A DNA stretch of 64,000 nt from JBGPTF01 sp041490445 (lineage in GTDB: Bacteria; Acidobacteriota; Terriglobia; Acidiferrales; UBA7541). Positions within the stretch are counted from its first letter, which is position 1, and the number at the start of each line of letters is the position of its first letter. Both the position numbers and the translations under genes were made by a program. Where the stretch lies: the NCBI GenBank assembly GCA_041490445.1, contig JBGPTF010000016.1, positions 38,074 to 102,073 of the forward strand, in the 5' to 3' direction. The notes under the pieces were generated by a model, which made no database searches, was not told the DNA's origin, and saw only the letters and a list, made by a program, of their open reading frames with translations. Below, piece after piece: positions 42,646-60,521 of this stretch.

Positions 42646-43215
42646 ATGCCGAATCGCGAAGATGCCTGGAGCCTGCTCTGCGAATACACCCAAAGCGAAA
42701 ATCTGCGCAAGCATGCGCTCGCCGTGGAAGCTTGCGTCCGCGGCTATGCGCGGAAATTCGGCGCTGACGAGGAGCTTTGGAGCGTCACGGCGCTGCTGCA
42801 CGATTTCGATTACGAGCGCTGGCCCAATGCCGGGCACCATCCGACGCAGGAGCACCCCTGCGAAGGCACAAAGATTCTGCGCGAGCGCGGCTATCCCGAG
42901 GAAATGGTCCACGCCATCCTCGCGCACGCGGATTATTGCGGCGTGGCGCGCTTTTCGCCGCTCGACAAGACGCTCTTCGCTTGCGACGAACTCGCCGGAT
43001 TCCTGACGGCGTGCGCGCTCGTCAAACCCAGCAAGAAAATCGCGGAAGTCGAGGCGCCGTCGGTGAGAAAGAAGATGAAGGACAAAGCTTTCGCGCGCGG
43101 CGTCAGTCGTGACGATGTCATCAAGGGCGCGGAACAGTTGGGCGTCCCGCTAGATGAACACATTCGCTTCTGCATCGAAGCCATGCGTACTGTCGCCGAC
43201 CAGCTTGGGTTATAG
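42646..43215 (+). CDS. HD-domain phosphohydrolase-like protein
   Basis: A 189-residue single-domain HD protein. The metal ligands are visible as LRKHALAVE (His near 23), the HD pair in LLHDFDYERW (about 51-60), and a later HADYCG His-Asp (about 94-99). This order is typical of small HDIG-type hydrolases that act on nucleotides or other phosphates. GGGAGAGGG stands directly before the ATG. It is transcribed away from the XRE regulator and shares its spacer with the inverted repeat. Substrate unknown. Confidence 0.8.
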   Translation: MPNREDAWSLLCEYTQSENLRKHALAVEACVRGYARKFGADEELWSVTALLHDFDYERWPNAGHHPTQEHPCEGTKILRERGYPEEMVHAILAHADYCGVARFSPLDKTLFACDELAGFLTACALVKPSKKIAEVEAPSVRKKMKDKAFARGVSRDDVIKGAEQLGVPLDEHIRFCIEAMRTVADQLGL

Positions 43216-43221
43216 ACACCT

Positions 43222-43235
43222 CATTTCTAGAAATG
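43222..43235. promoter_or_regulatory. Perfect 14-bp palindrome before the DciA-like gene
   Basis: CATTTCTAGAAATG is its own reverse complement. It begins six bases after the HD gene stop codon and lies about 55 bases upstream of the predicted -10 box of the next gene. Confidence 0.3.
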
Positions 43236-43289
43236 GTCTTGCCCAATGATTCTGAGGCAGTGGGCGGGACCGGCTTGCGTATTTGGATG

Positions 43290-43298
43290 TGCTAGAAT
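43290..43298 (+). promoter_or_regulatory. Extended -10 promoter giving a near-leaderless DciA-like mRNA
   Basis: TGCTAGAAT has the TGn extension and a good -10 box (43293-43298) but no clear -35 element. The predicted start site near 43305 lies about three bases before the ATG at 43308, and no ribosome site exists. Confidence 0.45.
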
Positions 43299-43307
43299 CG
43301 CCCGATT

Positions 43308-43676
43308 ATGCAGCGAGCGGGCGAAATCCTCGGACTCGCAGTACGGAGGCTGGAAAAGCCCGAGGCGGCAATGGCTTGGCTCGAAGCCGTCTGGGCCGTC
43401 GTTGTGGGCAAGGAATTGGCCGCGCATACGCGCCCCATCCGCTGCACCGGCGGCATCCTCGACATCCGTGCCAGTAGCAAGGAATGGCAGAACCAAATCG
43501 AAAACATGGCCGGGGAGTTCTGCAGTCAGATCAACCGCGCCTGGGGCGGCGTGCTTGTGCGCGAAGTCCATTTCAGCCGCGCGCGCGGCGCGTATGTGTC
43601 CAAGGAACTCGATGGTGAGCACACTCCGTTTGTACGCACCCAGGCAAAGCGGATGAAGAAGCCAGGCGGGCACTGA
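43308..43676 (+). CDS. DciA/DUF721-family protein
   Basis: A 122-residue protein with the DUF721 (DciA) pattern: an N-terminal helix, then AWLEAVWAVVVGKELAAHTRPI (about 23-44) and a short strand with GGILDIRASSKEWQNQIENM. DciA proteins help load the replicative helicase DnaB in bacteria without DnaC or DnaI. The small basic C-terminal tail (KRMKKPGGH) is compatible with DNA contact. The gene has no ribosome site and probably starts at the 5' end of its mRNA. Confidence 0.75.
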   Translation: MQRAGEILGLAVRRLEKPEAAMAWLEAVWAVVVGKELAAHTRPIRCTGGILDIRASSKEWQNQIENMAGEFCSQINRAWGGVLVREVHFSRARGAYVSKELDGEHTPFVRTQAKRMKKPGGH

Positions 43677-43779
43677 GCCTTTATCGCGGAGCCGGACGGG
43701 AAGATGGGGAGTAAGGGACTGACGCCCCTACCGGCAAGGTAGAGCGATACCTGGGCTGAAGCTCCGGCCCCTGAAGAAA

Positions 43780-44082
43780 ATGAAAATCACTCGCGAAGAT
43801 GTTTTGCATGTCGCCGGCTTGGCGCACCTCGAACTCACGGAAACTGAGGTGGAGACCTACGCGAAGCAACTCAGCGACATTCTTACCTACATGGAAAAGC
43901 TGAAGCAGCTCGACGTCTCGAGTGTCGAGCCGATGGCACAGGTCTTGTTCGCCGCCGCGGGCGCGAACCAGTCGCTCCGCGAGGACAAAGTACGCCCCTG
44001 CGACGTTGGCCAAGCTGTGCTGGACCGCGCGCCGGAGGCCAGCAAGCCATATTTCCGCGTCCCCCGGGTCATCGAGCGATGA
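43780..44082 (+). CDS. gatC: Asp/Glu-tRNA(Asn/Gln) amidotransferase subunit C
   Basis: A 100-residue GatC that stabilises GatA and GatB. It has the usual layout: KITREDVLHVAGLAHLELT at the start, a helix ending in LKQLDVSSVEPMAQV, and a C-terminal LREDKVRPC tail. It overlaps gatA by four bases, so the two are translated together. Confidence 0.92.
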   Translation: MKITREDVLHVAGLAHLELTETEVETYAKQLSDILTYMEKLKQLDVSSVEPMAQVLFAAAGANQSLREDKVRPCDVGQAVLDRAPEASKPYFRVPRVIER

Positions 44083-45524
44083 ACAGCAATGGCCACTGGA
44101 CGGTCGCCTCGGTCCGCGCCGCACTCGAGGCCAAGAAACTCTCCGCCCGCGAGCTGACGGCGGAGTTTTTCGGGCGAATCGAGCGGCGGAATCCAGAATT
44201 GAATGCCTTTCTCACGCTCTCGCCCGAGCGGGCCTACGCGCAAGCCGATCGGATCGATTCCCTGCTTGCTCGCGGAGAATCGCTGCCTCCCCTGGCCGGT
44301 GTGCCGATCGCGATCAAGGACGTGATCAGCACACGCGGCGTGCGCACCACTTGCGGCTCGAAGATTCTCGAAAACTACATTCCTCCGTATGACGCGACGG
44401 CGGTCGAGCGGCTGGAAGCAGCCGGCGCCGTCACCCTCGGCAAAACCAACTGCGACGAGTTCGCGATGGGCAGTTCGAATGAAAACTCGGCCTACGGCCC
44501 CGTACACAACCCCATCGCGGCCGACCGCGTGCCCGGCGGCTCGAGCGGTGGCTCGGCGGCGGCAGTCGCGGGCGGGCTGGCCGTGGCTGCACTTGGAACG
44601 GAAACGGGCGGCTCGATTCGCCAGCCGGCGGCATGCTGCGGCATCCCGGGAATGATGCCTTCCTACGGGCGCGTTTCGCGCTACGGCCTGATCGCCTTTG
44701 CCTCATCTCTCGACCGCATCGGTCCCCTGGCCTCGAACGTCAGCGACGCGGCGGCAGTTCTGCACGTTATTGCCGGGCGCGATCAGAACGACTCGACATC
44801 CGCCGCGGCTCCCGTCCCTGCCTATCTCGAGGAAATCGAAAAGCCCGTGAGTGGCCTGCGCATCGGCATCCCAAGAGAATACTTCGAGGAAGGCATTGAC
44901 CCCGAGGTCCGCCAGAAAGTCGAGGCGGGGATCCAACTCCTCGAAAAACTCGGCTGCAAAGCGGTTGAGCTGCGCATGCCGCATAGCGACTACGCCATCG
45001 CCACCTACTACATCGTCGCGACCGCCGAGGCGAGTTCAAACCTGGCGCGCTTCGATGGCGTGCGCTATGGTCCGCGCGCGGTTGGTGCGACACTGGTTGA
45101 AATGTACCGGAAGACGCGCGGCCGCGGCTTCGGCCCTGAAGTGAAGCGCCGAATCATGCTCGGCACCTACGCGCTTTCCTCCGGCTACTACGATGCCTAC
45201 TACCTGCGGGCGCAGAAGGTGCGCGCCTTGATCGCCCGCGACTTCACCGAAGCATTCGCGAAGGTGGACGCGATCGTCACGCCGACGGCGCCCACGCCCG
45301 CCTTCCGCTTAGGCGAGCGGACACAAGACCCTCTGCAGATGTATCTTGCTGACATATATACTGTTACAGGTGCACTCGCGGGGGTCCCAGGCATCTCCGT
45401 GCCCTGCGGAAAAACTGCCTCAGGCCTGCCCGTCGGGTTACAAATCGTCGGCCCCCATTTTAGTGAAGGGCGCGTGCTGCAACTGGCGCACGCCTTTGAA
45501 AGAGCAGGTGGCGCCGCAATCTGA
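44079..45524 (+). CDS. gatA: Asp/Glu-tRNA(Asn/Gln) amidotransferase subunit A
   Basis: A 481-residue amidase-signature enzyme that releases ammonia from glutamine to convert Glu-tRNA(Gln) or Asp-tRNA(Asn). The catalytic triad is visible: Lys80 in PIAIKDV, Ser155 in GGSSGGS and the nucleophile Ser179 in GTETGGSIRQPA. The length is normal. gatB is not in the window, so GatCAB is encoded in two places. The presence of gatCA implies that the organism uses the indirect route for Gln-tRNA, Asn-tRNA or both. Confidence 0.95.
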   Translation: MNSNGHWTVASVRAALEAKKLSARELTAEFFGRIERRNPELNAFLTLSPERAYAQADRIDSLLARGESLPPLAGVPIAIKDVISTRGVRTTCGSKILENYIPPYDATAVERLEAAGAVTLGKTNCDEFAMGSSNENSAYGPVHNPIAADRVPGGSSGGSAAAVAGGLAVAALGTETGGSIRQPAACCGIPGMMPSYGRVSRYGLIAFASSLDRIGPLASNVSDAAAVLHVIAGRDQNDSTSAAAPVPAYLEEIEKPVSGLRIGIPREYFEEGIDPEVRQKVEAGIQLLEKLGCKAVELRMPHSDYAIATYYIVATAEASSNLARFDGVRYGPRAVGATLVEMYRKTRGRGFGPEVKRRIMLGTYALSSGYYDAYYLRAQKVRALIARDFTEAFAKVDAIVTPTAPTPAFRLGERTQDPLQMYLADIYTVTGALAGVPGISVPCGKTASGLPVGLQIVGPHFSEGRVLQLAHAFERAGGAAI

Positions 45525-45533
45525 GGAGGTCAC

Positions 45534-46052
45534 ATGGACGACCTGACTCCGATCCTCTTGCAACTGGACAGCACCCGCGCTGCTTTGTTCACCGCCGCCG
45601 AACCTCTCCCCGAAAACCGCTGGAAAGAACCGCCGCAGCCCGGCGCGTGGTCGGCAGGCGAAGTCTTCGCTCACCTGGCGATGGTGGAGTCCAGGGTCAT
45701 GGCGCAGGCGGAGTTGCTGCTGGCCGCCCCTCCGGCGCGCATACCCCTCTGGCGTCGGATCCATCTTCCTGTTTCGCTCGCCGAATGGCGCGGCTTCCGC
45801 GTGAAATCGCCGATTCCTCTTGATCCCGGCTTGGTCTCGGCAAAACAGGACTCCTTCGACAGGCTCACGACGATCAGGAATCGGACAGTCCAGCTCATAG
45901 AAGAAAACCGACGCCGTGAGTTGCGGCTCTATCGCTTCCGGCATCCGCTTTTTGGCAGTCTCAACATCTATGATTGGTTCCGTTTACTCGCGCACCACGA
46001 AGCACGCCACACAAAACAACTTCAGGAAATTGGAGAAATATTCCAGCGTTAG
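45534..46052 (+). CDS. DinB-like four-helix metalloprotein
   Basis: A 172-residue protein with the DinB/YfiT four-helix layout. The usual His ligands are suggested by FAHLAMVE (about 45-52) and AHHEARHTKQ (about 156-165), and there is a WSAGEVFAHL stretch typical of the family. It begins nine bases after gatA with GAGGAGG before the ATG, so it is likely to be co-transcribed with gatCA. DinB-family proteins bind metal and many are thiol transferases; the role here is unknown. Confidence 0.78.
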   Translation: MDDLTPILLQLDSTRAALFTAAEPLPENRWKEPPQPGAWSAGEVFAHLAMVESRVMAQAELLLAAPPARIPLWRRIHLPVSLAEWRGFRVKSPIPLDPGLVSAKQDSFDRLTTIRNRTVQLIEENRRRELRLYRFRHPLFGSLNIYDWFRLLAHHEARHTKQLQEIGEIFQR

Positions 46053-46258
46053 GCAATTTTTGTCATACCGGGAAGCCGATTCGCGACTGTCTCCTCGTTG
46101 ATCGTTCCAGTGGTCTCTTGCCAACCCCTTCTTTTCATTCATCTTTTCCACATGGCCTGGTCCTTTAGTTTGCCCGAATAGAACGGTAGTTGGATTGCAG
46201 GGAATTCGTGCAGCCTTTAAGATGCAAACAGCATCGTAAGAACCAGTGAGGCAAGAAC

Positions 46259-46480
46259 GTGGTCACGATCAAGTCGAGTCAGAAATTTTTCACGGAAGAT
46301 GAAGTCTCCGGCCTGACGGGCATTTGCCTGGAGCATCTCCGAAATCTCGCCCGTAGCAAGCATCTAGGAATGCTGGCCCGGGCGGCGGAGACGGCTGGCG
46401 CTCAAGCGGAGAAATGGCTTTTCACGAATTCCGACTTGCTCGTGTTGACCGTGCTGTACCCGCGTTGCCAGCATTCCTAA
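46259..46480 (+). CDS. Small HTH-like protein (MerR/excisionase-type), 73 residues
   Basis: A short protein starting with GTG, with GAGG seven bases upstream and a terminator 30 bases after the stop codon. FFTEDEVSGLTGICLEHLRNLARSKHLG (10-37) reads like the helix-turn-helix of MerR or excisionase-type proteins. The KWLFTNSDLLVLTVL segment (52-66) resembles the wing and following helix. There is no effector domain. No phage gene is nearby, so a chromosomal regulator is more likely than an excisionase. The gap 46053-46258 before it holds nothing else I can support. Confidence 0.6.
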   Translation: MVTIKSSQKFFTEDEVSGLTGICLEHLRNLARSKHLGMLARAAETAGAQAEKWLFTNSDLLVLTVLYPRCQHS

Positions 46481-46510
46481 CCCATTCCACGAGTTCGCTG
46501 AAATAAGAAC

Positions 46511-46542
46511 AGGCCCCGGCCGACCAAACCGGGGCCTTTTTC
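46511..46542 (+). terminator. Rho-independent terminator after the small HTH gene
   Basis: A perfect 9-bp stem AGGCCCCGG/CCGGGGCCT (46511-46519 with 46529-46537), a 9-nt loop, then TTTTC and more T. Confidence 0.85.
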
Positions 46543-46569
46543 TTTTCTGCCCTCTTGTAGAGCCCGTGC

Positions 46570-47613
46570 CTAATCCTGGATCTTGCCCGTAACTTCGGCC
46601 CAGCAGCGCTCGATCGCTCCGTTGTTGCTCTGGGCAAAGTTCGGAAAATCCCCGGCGTGCTTGCTGAGGTCAATGGACTTCTTGGCTTCCTCGAGCGTCT
46701 GTCCCTTGGCGACCGAGTCTTTCACGGCTGCCACCATATCCTGCATGTACGAAATCAACTTATCGATCTGGTCCTTGCCGTGTTGCACGTCGCCGTGGCC
46801 GGGAATGGCGACATCCCAGTCCAGATTTCGGAGCGCCTGAAGCGTTGCCACCCATTCCACCGGGTAAGCATCGCGCATGAAGGGGATGCCGTTGGTGAGC
46901 AGGTCGCCGGTGATGACCACTTTCTCCTTCGGCAGGTAGGCGACCACGTCGCCTCGGGTGTGGCCCTTGCCAAAGTAGAGGATGGAGATTCTGCGGCCGG
47001 GCTTGTGGAGAATGAGGTTCTTTTCGAAAGTCATCGTAGGCAGCGTGACCTGAATCTGCTTCAGCTCTTCCAGATAGCTCTTGTCGTCCGAGAGCCGCTT
47101 CTCGAATGCCGTCCGGCGCTCGGGCGTCAGCGCATTTCCCTGCGGGTCTTTGCCGTCTGCCAGAGCCTTGTCGATTGTCTGAATCTCCTGCGGGACGTCC
47201 TTCGTGAGGGCTTCCTCCACGCTCGGGATGCCCTTCTTGATGAGGTCTTCACGCGTATTGTGCTGGGCGAGATACTCGACCGTCGGGCCAAAGGCGCTGA
47301 GGTACACCTGATTGCCCTGGGTATGGTCCGGGTGCCAATGGGTATTCACGACGTACCGGACGGGATTGTTCGTCACCTTGTGAATTTCCGCGAGCAAGTC
47401 GCGCGCCCAGCTCGGCCGCAGGTGGGTATCCACGACGAGCACGTCGTTTTGGTCGACAACAAAAGCGCCGTTGGAAAAGACTCCATTCCTCCCGATCCCG
47501 GCATACACGCCGTTCGCGACCTTGGATACATCGAAGGATTGTCCCCGGGCGAACGGGGCGAGCAAAAGTAGGGAGACCAGGCAGACAGCCAAACAGACAA
47601 CCATCCGGCGCAT
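46570..47613 (-). CDS. Exported metallo-beta-lactamase-fold hydrolase
   Basis: A 347-residue periplasmic protein. The signal peptide (1-24) ends ARGQ. The metal-binding HWHPDH motif (92-97) and later GKGHTRGD and IPGHGD segments give the full MBL ligand set. A long helical insert (about 108-175) separates the first and second parts, as in the quinoprotein-relay-like and hydroxyacylglutathione-hydrolase-like branches. The start was moved 13 codons inward because GAGGAGG precedes this ATG. Substrate unknown. There is no sign of a resistance context. Confidence 0.82.
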   Translation of the reverse strand: MRRMVVCLAVCLVSLLLLAPFARGQSFDVSKVANGVYAGIGRNGVFSNGAFVVDQNDVLVVDTHLRPSWARDLLAEIHKVTNNPVRYVVNTHWHPDHTQGNQVYLSAFGPTVEYLAQHNTREDLIKKGIPSVEEALTKDVPQEIQTIDKALADGKDPQGNALTPERRTAFEKRLSDDKSYLEELKQIQVTLPTMTFEKNLILHKPGRRISILYFGKGHTRGDVVAYLPKEKVVITGDLLTNGIPFMRDAYPVEWVATLQALRNLDWDVAIPGHGDVQHGKDQIDKLISYMQDMVAAVKDSVAKGQTLEEAKKSIDLSKHAGDFPNFAQSNNGAIERCWAEVTGKIQD

Positions 47614-47804
47614 GAATACCTCCTCGGAGAGTTGAACGCGGGACTCTACCACATGCTGCCGGACAGACCAAAGGCAGCAGCATGTTTGCCCGAGGGCAGT
47701 GCAGGCCCGCGCGGCACAGGTTGTTTGACCCCGGGGCTCGCGCTATCCTGCTAATTGGACTCGGCGGATTACCCGGCCAAACCTGGGGCTGACGGGGGCA
47801 TCCA

Positions 47805-48767
47805 ATGTTGATGATGCCTGGCGCGCAGGACAATCGTGGTGGTCACGGGCGGTCAACCGCCTTCCCCACACGGATCCCGAAACACTGGTTTCCTGCGTTC
47901 CCCATCTTGCTTGCCGTGCTTATCGCCCCTCAGCTCTTTGCCCAGAATCCTCCGCCGCCGACAAACGACCAGGCGGCAGTGCACGCACCGCTGCCCAAAG
48001 CCAAGAAATTGATTTTGAACGATGGCACCTTCCTGCTTGTTCGCGAGTACCAAATGCAAGGCGAGCGCGTGCGCTATTACAGCGTCGAGCGTTCGCAGTG
48101 GGAAGAGATTCCCATCTCGTTCGTGAATTGGGAAGCAACGAAGAAGACGGAAGCTGAAGAAGCGGCCCGCGATCAGGCGCTCGTCGAGAAAATTCAGGCG
48201 CGCGAAGCCGTCGAACACGCCCAGCCGGTAGAGATAGACGCCAGCATCGAAGCCGCGCCCGGCGTTTTTCTGCCTCCGGGTGAAGGCGTTTACGTTCTCG
48301 ACGGCAAGGCCGTGTTTCCGCTGGAGCAGGCCGAAGCGGGAATGAAACGCAGCAAGGGCCGTTTGCTTGAGCAGGTGCTGGTCCCCATTCCCGTGGTGCC
48401 GTCACGCCAGAATGTCACACTCAAAGGCGCGCACGCCAAGTTCCGGATCACCAATCGGCAGGTGGAGTTTTTCATGCGTACGGCGGACGCCCAGGAGCCA
48501 AAGATGGACCTGATTCGCGCCTCGGCGCACGGAGATTCCCGCCTCATCGAAAACCTGGACACCTATTTCACCGCGCGATCCGAGAAGCGCAAATCGGTCC
48601 CCTTGCAAACCTGGCAGGTCACCAAGGGCGTCTATCGTTTCACCCTGGGCCAGCCCCTCGAGCCCGGCGAGTATGCGCTCGCCGAAATCGTGGAGGGCGA
48701 AGGGTTGAACCTGCTCGTGTGGGATTTCGGCGTCGATGCCGCTGCAACCAGAAAACCATCCAAGTAA
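47805..48767 (+). CDS. Exported protein of unknown function
   Basis: A 320-residue protein with a signal peptide after a 28-residue N-terminal extension (hydrophobic core about 30-45, AQ cleavage near 47). The mature part begins with a Pro-rich linker, then KKLILNDGTFLLVREYQMQGERVRYYS, a short beta-rich unit, then a longer domain. The region after residue 205 contains several strands and ends in a Gly/Glu-rich edge. I recall the first unit from acidobacterial exported proteins but no function. The ATG at 47805 has GGGGG upstream; a later start near the signal peptide is possible. It is convergent with the histidine kinase gene. Confidence 0.62.
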   Translation: MLMMPGAQDNRGGHGRSTAFPTRIPKHWFPAFPILLAVLIAPQLFAQNPPPPTNDQAAVHAPLPKAKKLILNDGTFLLVREYQMQGERVRYYSVERSQWEEIPISFVNWEATKKTEAEEAARDQALVEKIQAREAVEHAQPVEIDASIEAAPGVFLPPGEGVYVLDGKAVFPLEQAEAGMKRSKGRLLEQVLVPIPVVPSRQNVTLKGAHAKFRITNRQVEFFMRTADAQEPKMDLIRASAHGDSRLIENLDTYFTARSEKRKSVPLQTWQVTKGVYRFTLGQPLEPGEYALAEIVEGEGLNLLVWDFGVDAAATRKPSK

Positions 48768-48813
48768 AGACCATTCCACCATTCGGATGCCGAGTTGCCG
48801 GAAATCCCCGCGG

Positions 48814-51396
48814 CTAACTCGCCCGCGAAGGAACGGAATCGAATACTTCGCGGAGAAGTGCCGCAAGTTCCGACAGCTGAAAGGGCTTCTGAAGGATGCG
48901 GGCGCCGCGCTGCGTGAAGGATTCGATCGTCTTGGGATCGAGCAACTCCCCGGTGATGAAGATGAAATGTTGGTAGTCGCTGCCGCGGACAGAATGCAGG
49001 CGGCTGAAGAGTTGTTCGCCGTTCAACCCCGGAAGATTGAAATCGCAAACAATTACGTCGTAGGAATGGGAGGCAAGGCGCTCCAGCGCGTCTTCGGAAC
49101 TCGCCACGCAATCTACCGCCAGCCCGCGGGCGGAGAGGCTTTCTTGCACCAGCTCGCGGATGGACGATTCGTCATCCACGAGGAGGATCGAATGGCCGCT
49201 GAGCGTATGGGAAGAGGCGGCATTGGATTTTGTCTGGACGCCAGGCTGAAGCGCAGTGGCCTCCTCCACGGCAGGCAGGACAACGCGGAAGAGTGCCCCT
49301 CCAAGGGGCGACGTTTGCACCTCGATTGTGCCTCCGTGTTCCTTGACGATGCTCAGGCAGATGGTGAGGCCCAGGCCGGTCCCGCCGCCGGGCCTCTTCG
49401 TCGTGAAGAAGGGATCGAAAATGCCGGCCAGAATCCCCGGCTTAATGCCGGGCCCGTCATCCTCCACGGTCGCCGACACCTTGGAACCGGAATGCTCGAC
49501 GTGGATTCGGATCTGGCCATGGTCGCGAATCTCGAGGATTGCCTGCTCTGCATTCGTCAGAAGATTGAGAAACACCTGCATGAGCTGGTTCGCATCCGCG
49601 TCCACGTAAGGCAGATCCGGCGAAGGATCGAACTGAACTGTGATCTGATCTTGCTGGAGAGAATGCTCGTGAAGCTGCAGCGAGCGCCGGATCACCTGAT
49701 CGAATTTCACCGGCGCACGCTGCGCGCTGGCCGGACGGGAGAATGCCAGCAAACTCTGAACAATCTGGGCCGCGCGTCGCGCCTGTTGATGAATCAAGTC
49801 TGTCTGATGGCGAGTCCGCTCATCCTTGGCAGCCCCGCACAAGAGGTCGCTGATGCCGATGATGGCGGTCAAAGGGTTGTTTAGCTCGTGGGCGACACCG
49901 GCGATCATTTGCCCCATGGCAACGAGTTTTTCGGTTTGGTACAACTGCTGCTCCAGCCGCCTCGACTCGGTGACGTCGCGGGCCGAGGCCACAACGCCAG
50001 TGATCTTTCCCTTGTCATCGAAGAGCGGGCTGGCATTCGCGCGGAAAGTGCACCAACTCCCGTTCTTTTGGAGAGTGCGATACTCCACCTGCCCGGAAAC
50101 GCTCTCGCCCGCAGTCAACCTGTGAAAGACATCTTCCACCGCTGGCAAATCGTCGGGGTAAATCCGTTCCCCGAGTTTTTTTCCAATCAATTCCTCGGGT
50201 TCAAAACCAGAGAGATCTCGAATCCGCGGACTCACGTACGTGTACTGCCCGTCGGTGTCGAGAACGACGATGGCATCCGGGAGGCTGTCGATCAGGCGGC
50301 GGACAAATTCCTGTTCCTCACGGAGGCGCTTCTTTATTTCGAGGTGCTGGGTGATGTCCACCAGGGTGCCTTGGAAGCGGACCAGGCGACCCGACGAGTC
50401 GCGGACGCCCGTGGAGGAATCAAGACAACGCACCGGTGAACCGTCCTTGCGCTTCAAAGTGATTTCCCGCTCGCGGAGAACGCCGAGTTTTCCCAGCTCC
50501 GCGACGTGGCGTTTTCGTTCTGCAGCGTCGAGATAAAGGTCCTGCGCGCCGATCGCAAGCACCTCTTCCTTGGTTTCGTAACCCAGCATCCGAACAAGCG
50601 CTGGGTTGACCTCTAACAAGCGGCCTTCCGGTGTGCTGAAGTAAACCCCCTCCTGTAGAGTGTCAAACAACTCCGTAAATCGGGCTTCGGATTCACGCTG
50701 TGCGGTGACGTCGGCCGCGAGCCCGCTGATCCCCGTCACCTGGCCTTCTCTCACCACGGCATTGAGGATGCAACTGAAGTAGCGCACCTCGCCCGTCCTG
50801 GCGAGGCGCACGCGCATGACCCCTGTCCAGCACCTCCGCTCCAGGAAACGGGCGAGGCCGTGTTCTGCCTCCTCGCGCGTTGGTTCGGAGATGAATTCCT
50901 CCAGCGGATGATGGACGACGGCAGGGAAAGGAAGCGAGAGGATCTCGACAAACCGCCGGTTGACGAGTTGGATCCCTCCGTCCAGGGAGATGGTGAAGAC
51001 CACGTGGTCGAGACTGTCAATCAGGTCGCGATAGCCGTGCTGCGACCGGGAAACCAGGTCGAGGAGCTGCTCGATCTGTTTCTCTGTCGGGGGCACCGAC
51101 GATCCCTGTTGCAAGCCGCGGACGAATCCTCGCAACTCCGAGATCTCCCGTTTTTCCTTCCAGGCGTAGACCCCGAACAGGGCCACCAACACGACGATGC
51201 CGATCGGCACGGCGCCAAAATGTTGGGGGACTTCACGCAACTTCCCCCACGCGGAAATCGCCAGCGCCCCAGCCAGAATCAGCAGGAGGAGCAAACTGTG
51301 CAGCCAAAGTCGGTTCTCCTTCCGTTCGAGCTTCTCCCATTGGGACGGAGTTTGGTCTCGATCTGGCTCCTGGAGAGACATCGGACGGGCTTGCAT
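48814..51396 (-). CDS. Hybrid sensor histidine kinase with three PAS domains and a receiver
   Basis: An 860-residue membrane sensor. Two membrane helices (about 31-50 and 62-80) bracket a very short external loop, so sensing is probably cytoplasmic. Three PAS domains follow (about 125-235, 240-360, 365-485), then HisKA with His503 in AGVAHELNNPL, HATPase_c (about 600-715) with the DDGPGI and GGTGLGL boxes, and a C-terminal receiver with phospho-acceptor Asp785 in VIVCDFNLPG. No response regulator is next to it, so an unlinked partner is needed. The ribosome site touches the first ATG; a later Met6 is an alternative start. Confidence 0.92.
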   Translation of the reverse strand: MQARPMSLQEPDRDQTPSQWEKLERKENRLWLHSLLLLLILAGALAISAWGKLREVPQHFGAVPIGIVVLVALFGVYAWKEKREISELRGFVRGLQQGSSVPPTEKQIEQLLDLVSRSQHGYRDLIDSLDHVVFTISLDGGIQLVNRRFVEILSLPFPAVVHHPLEEFISEPTREEAEHGLARFLERRCWTGVMRVRLARTGEVRYFSCILNAVVREGQVTGISGLAADVTAQRESEARFTELFDTLQEGVYFSTPEGRLLEVNPALVRMLGYETKEEVLAIGAQDLYLDAAERKRHVAELGKLGVLREREITLKRKDGSPVRCLDSSTGVRDSSGRLVRFQGTLVDITQHLEIKKRLREEQEFVRRLIDSLPDAIVVLDTDGQYTYVSPRIRDLSGFEPEELIGKKLGERIYPDDLPAVEDVFHRLTAGESVSGQVEYRTLQKNGSWCTFRANASPLFDDKGKITGVVASARDVTESRRLEQQLYQTEKLVAMGQMIAGVAHELNNPLTAIIGISDLLCGAAKDERTRHQTDLIHQQARRAAQIVQSLLAFSRPASAQRAPVKFDQVIRRSLQLHEHSLQQDQITVQFDPSPDLPYVDADANQLMQVFLNLLTNAEQAILEIRDHGQIRIHVEHSGSKVSATVEDDGPGIKPGILAGIFDPFFTTKRPGGGTGLGLTICLSIVKEHGGTIEVQTSPLGGALFRVVLPAVEEATALQPGVQTKSNAASSHTLSGHSILLVDDESSIRELVQESLSARGLAVDCVASSEDALERLASHSYDVIVCDFNLPGLNGEQLFSRLHSVRGSDYQHFIFITGELLDPKTIESFTQRGARILQKPFQLSELAALLREVFDSVPSRAS

Positions 51397-51559
51397 CTCC
51401 TCGCTGCTCGCAGCGGAGAAGCGGGCCGAATTGCTTACGGGGAATTGTACGGTCGGAAAACCACAGAGAGCAAATGAAACCGAGGGTGCGTTTCCAGTTC
51501 TTCAATCTCGGATGTTTAGAAGCCTGCCGTACACAGAGACGAATAGTTTGAAAGCAAGA

Positions 51560-51591
51560 CCGGCGGCAAACGAATGTTCGCTTGCCGCCGG
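51560..51591 (-). terminator. Hairpin downstream of rpoC
   Basis: A perfect 10-bp stem CCGGCGGCAA/TTGCCGCCGG (51560-51569 with 51582-51591), with CGAA/TTCG inside the loop. It lies about 55 bases after the rpoC stop codon. The T-run on the minus strand is weak, so it may be a terminator or an RNA-stability hairpin. The rest of the gap 51397-51647 is empty as far as I can see. Confidence 0.45.
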
Positions 51592-51647
51592 AATCACTGC
51601 GCCTGCAACGGAGAGCGCCGCTACAGGCGGACAGGAAGACGGACTTC

Positions 51648-55832
<4,185 letters not shown>

Positions 55833-55921
55833 GGGCAAACCTCCCGTCCCGGAAGTCCGGGACAAAAACTTGTCCAAAACCGTTCCCGGCTCCCCACCGG
55901 ATGTTGCGGGGAGCGGCGAGG

Positions 55922-60355
<4,434 letters not shown>

Positions 60356-60521
60356 GCTGGTTTACCTCTTCCCCTCAGGGTTGGACCGGACGGAGCGATG
60401 GCGCAGACAGCACCCTTCGCAGTCCGGGAAGGACGCGTTGAAAGCCTGAACAGACCGATGGAACGCGCGCGTAGGCGAATTCCTTCGCTCGTCAAGAACG
60501 AGCATGGCCGGGCGCCGAACG

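Noticed and set aside
46570..47613. Beta-lactamase activity
   Set aside because: The fold and HWHPDH motif only show a metallo-hydrolase; the sequence has the insert of non-resistance branches and no resistance context.
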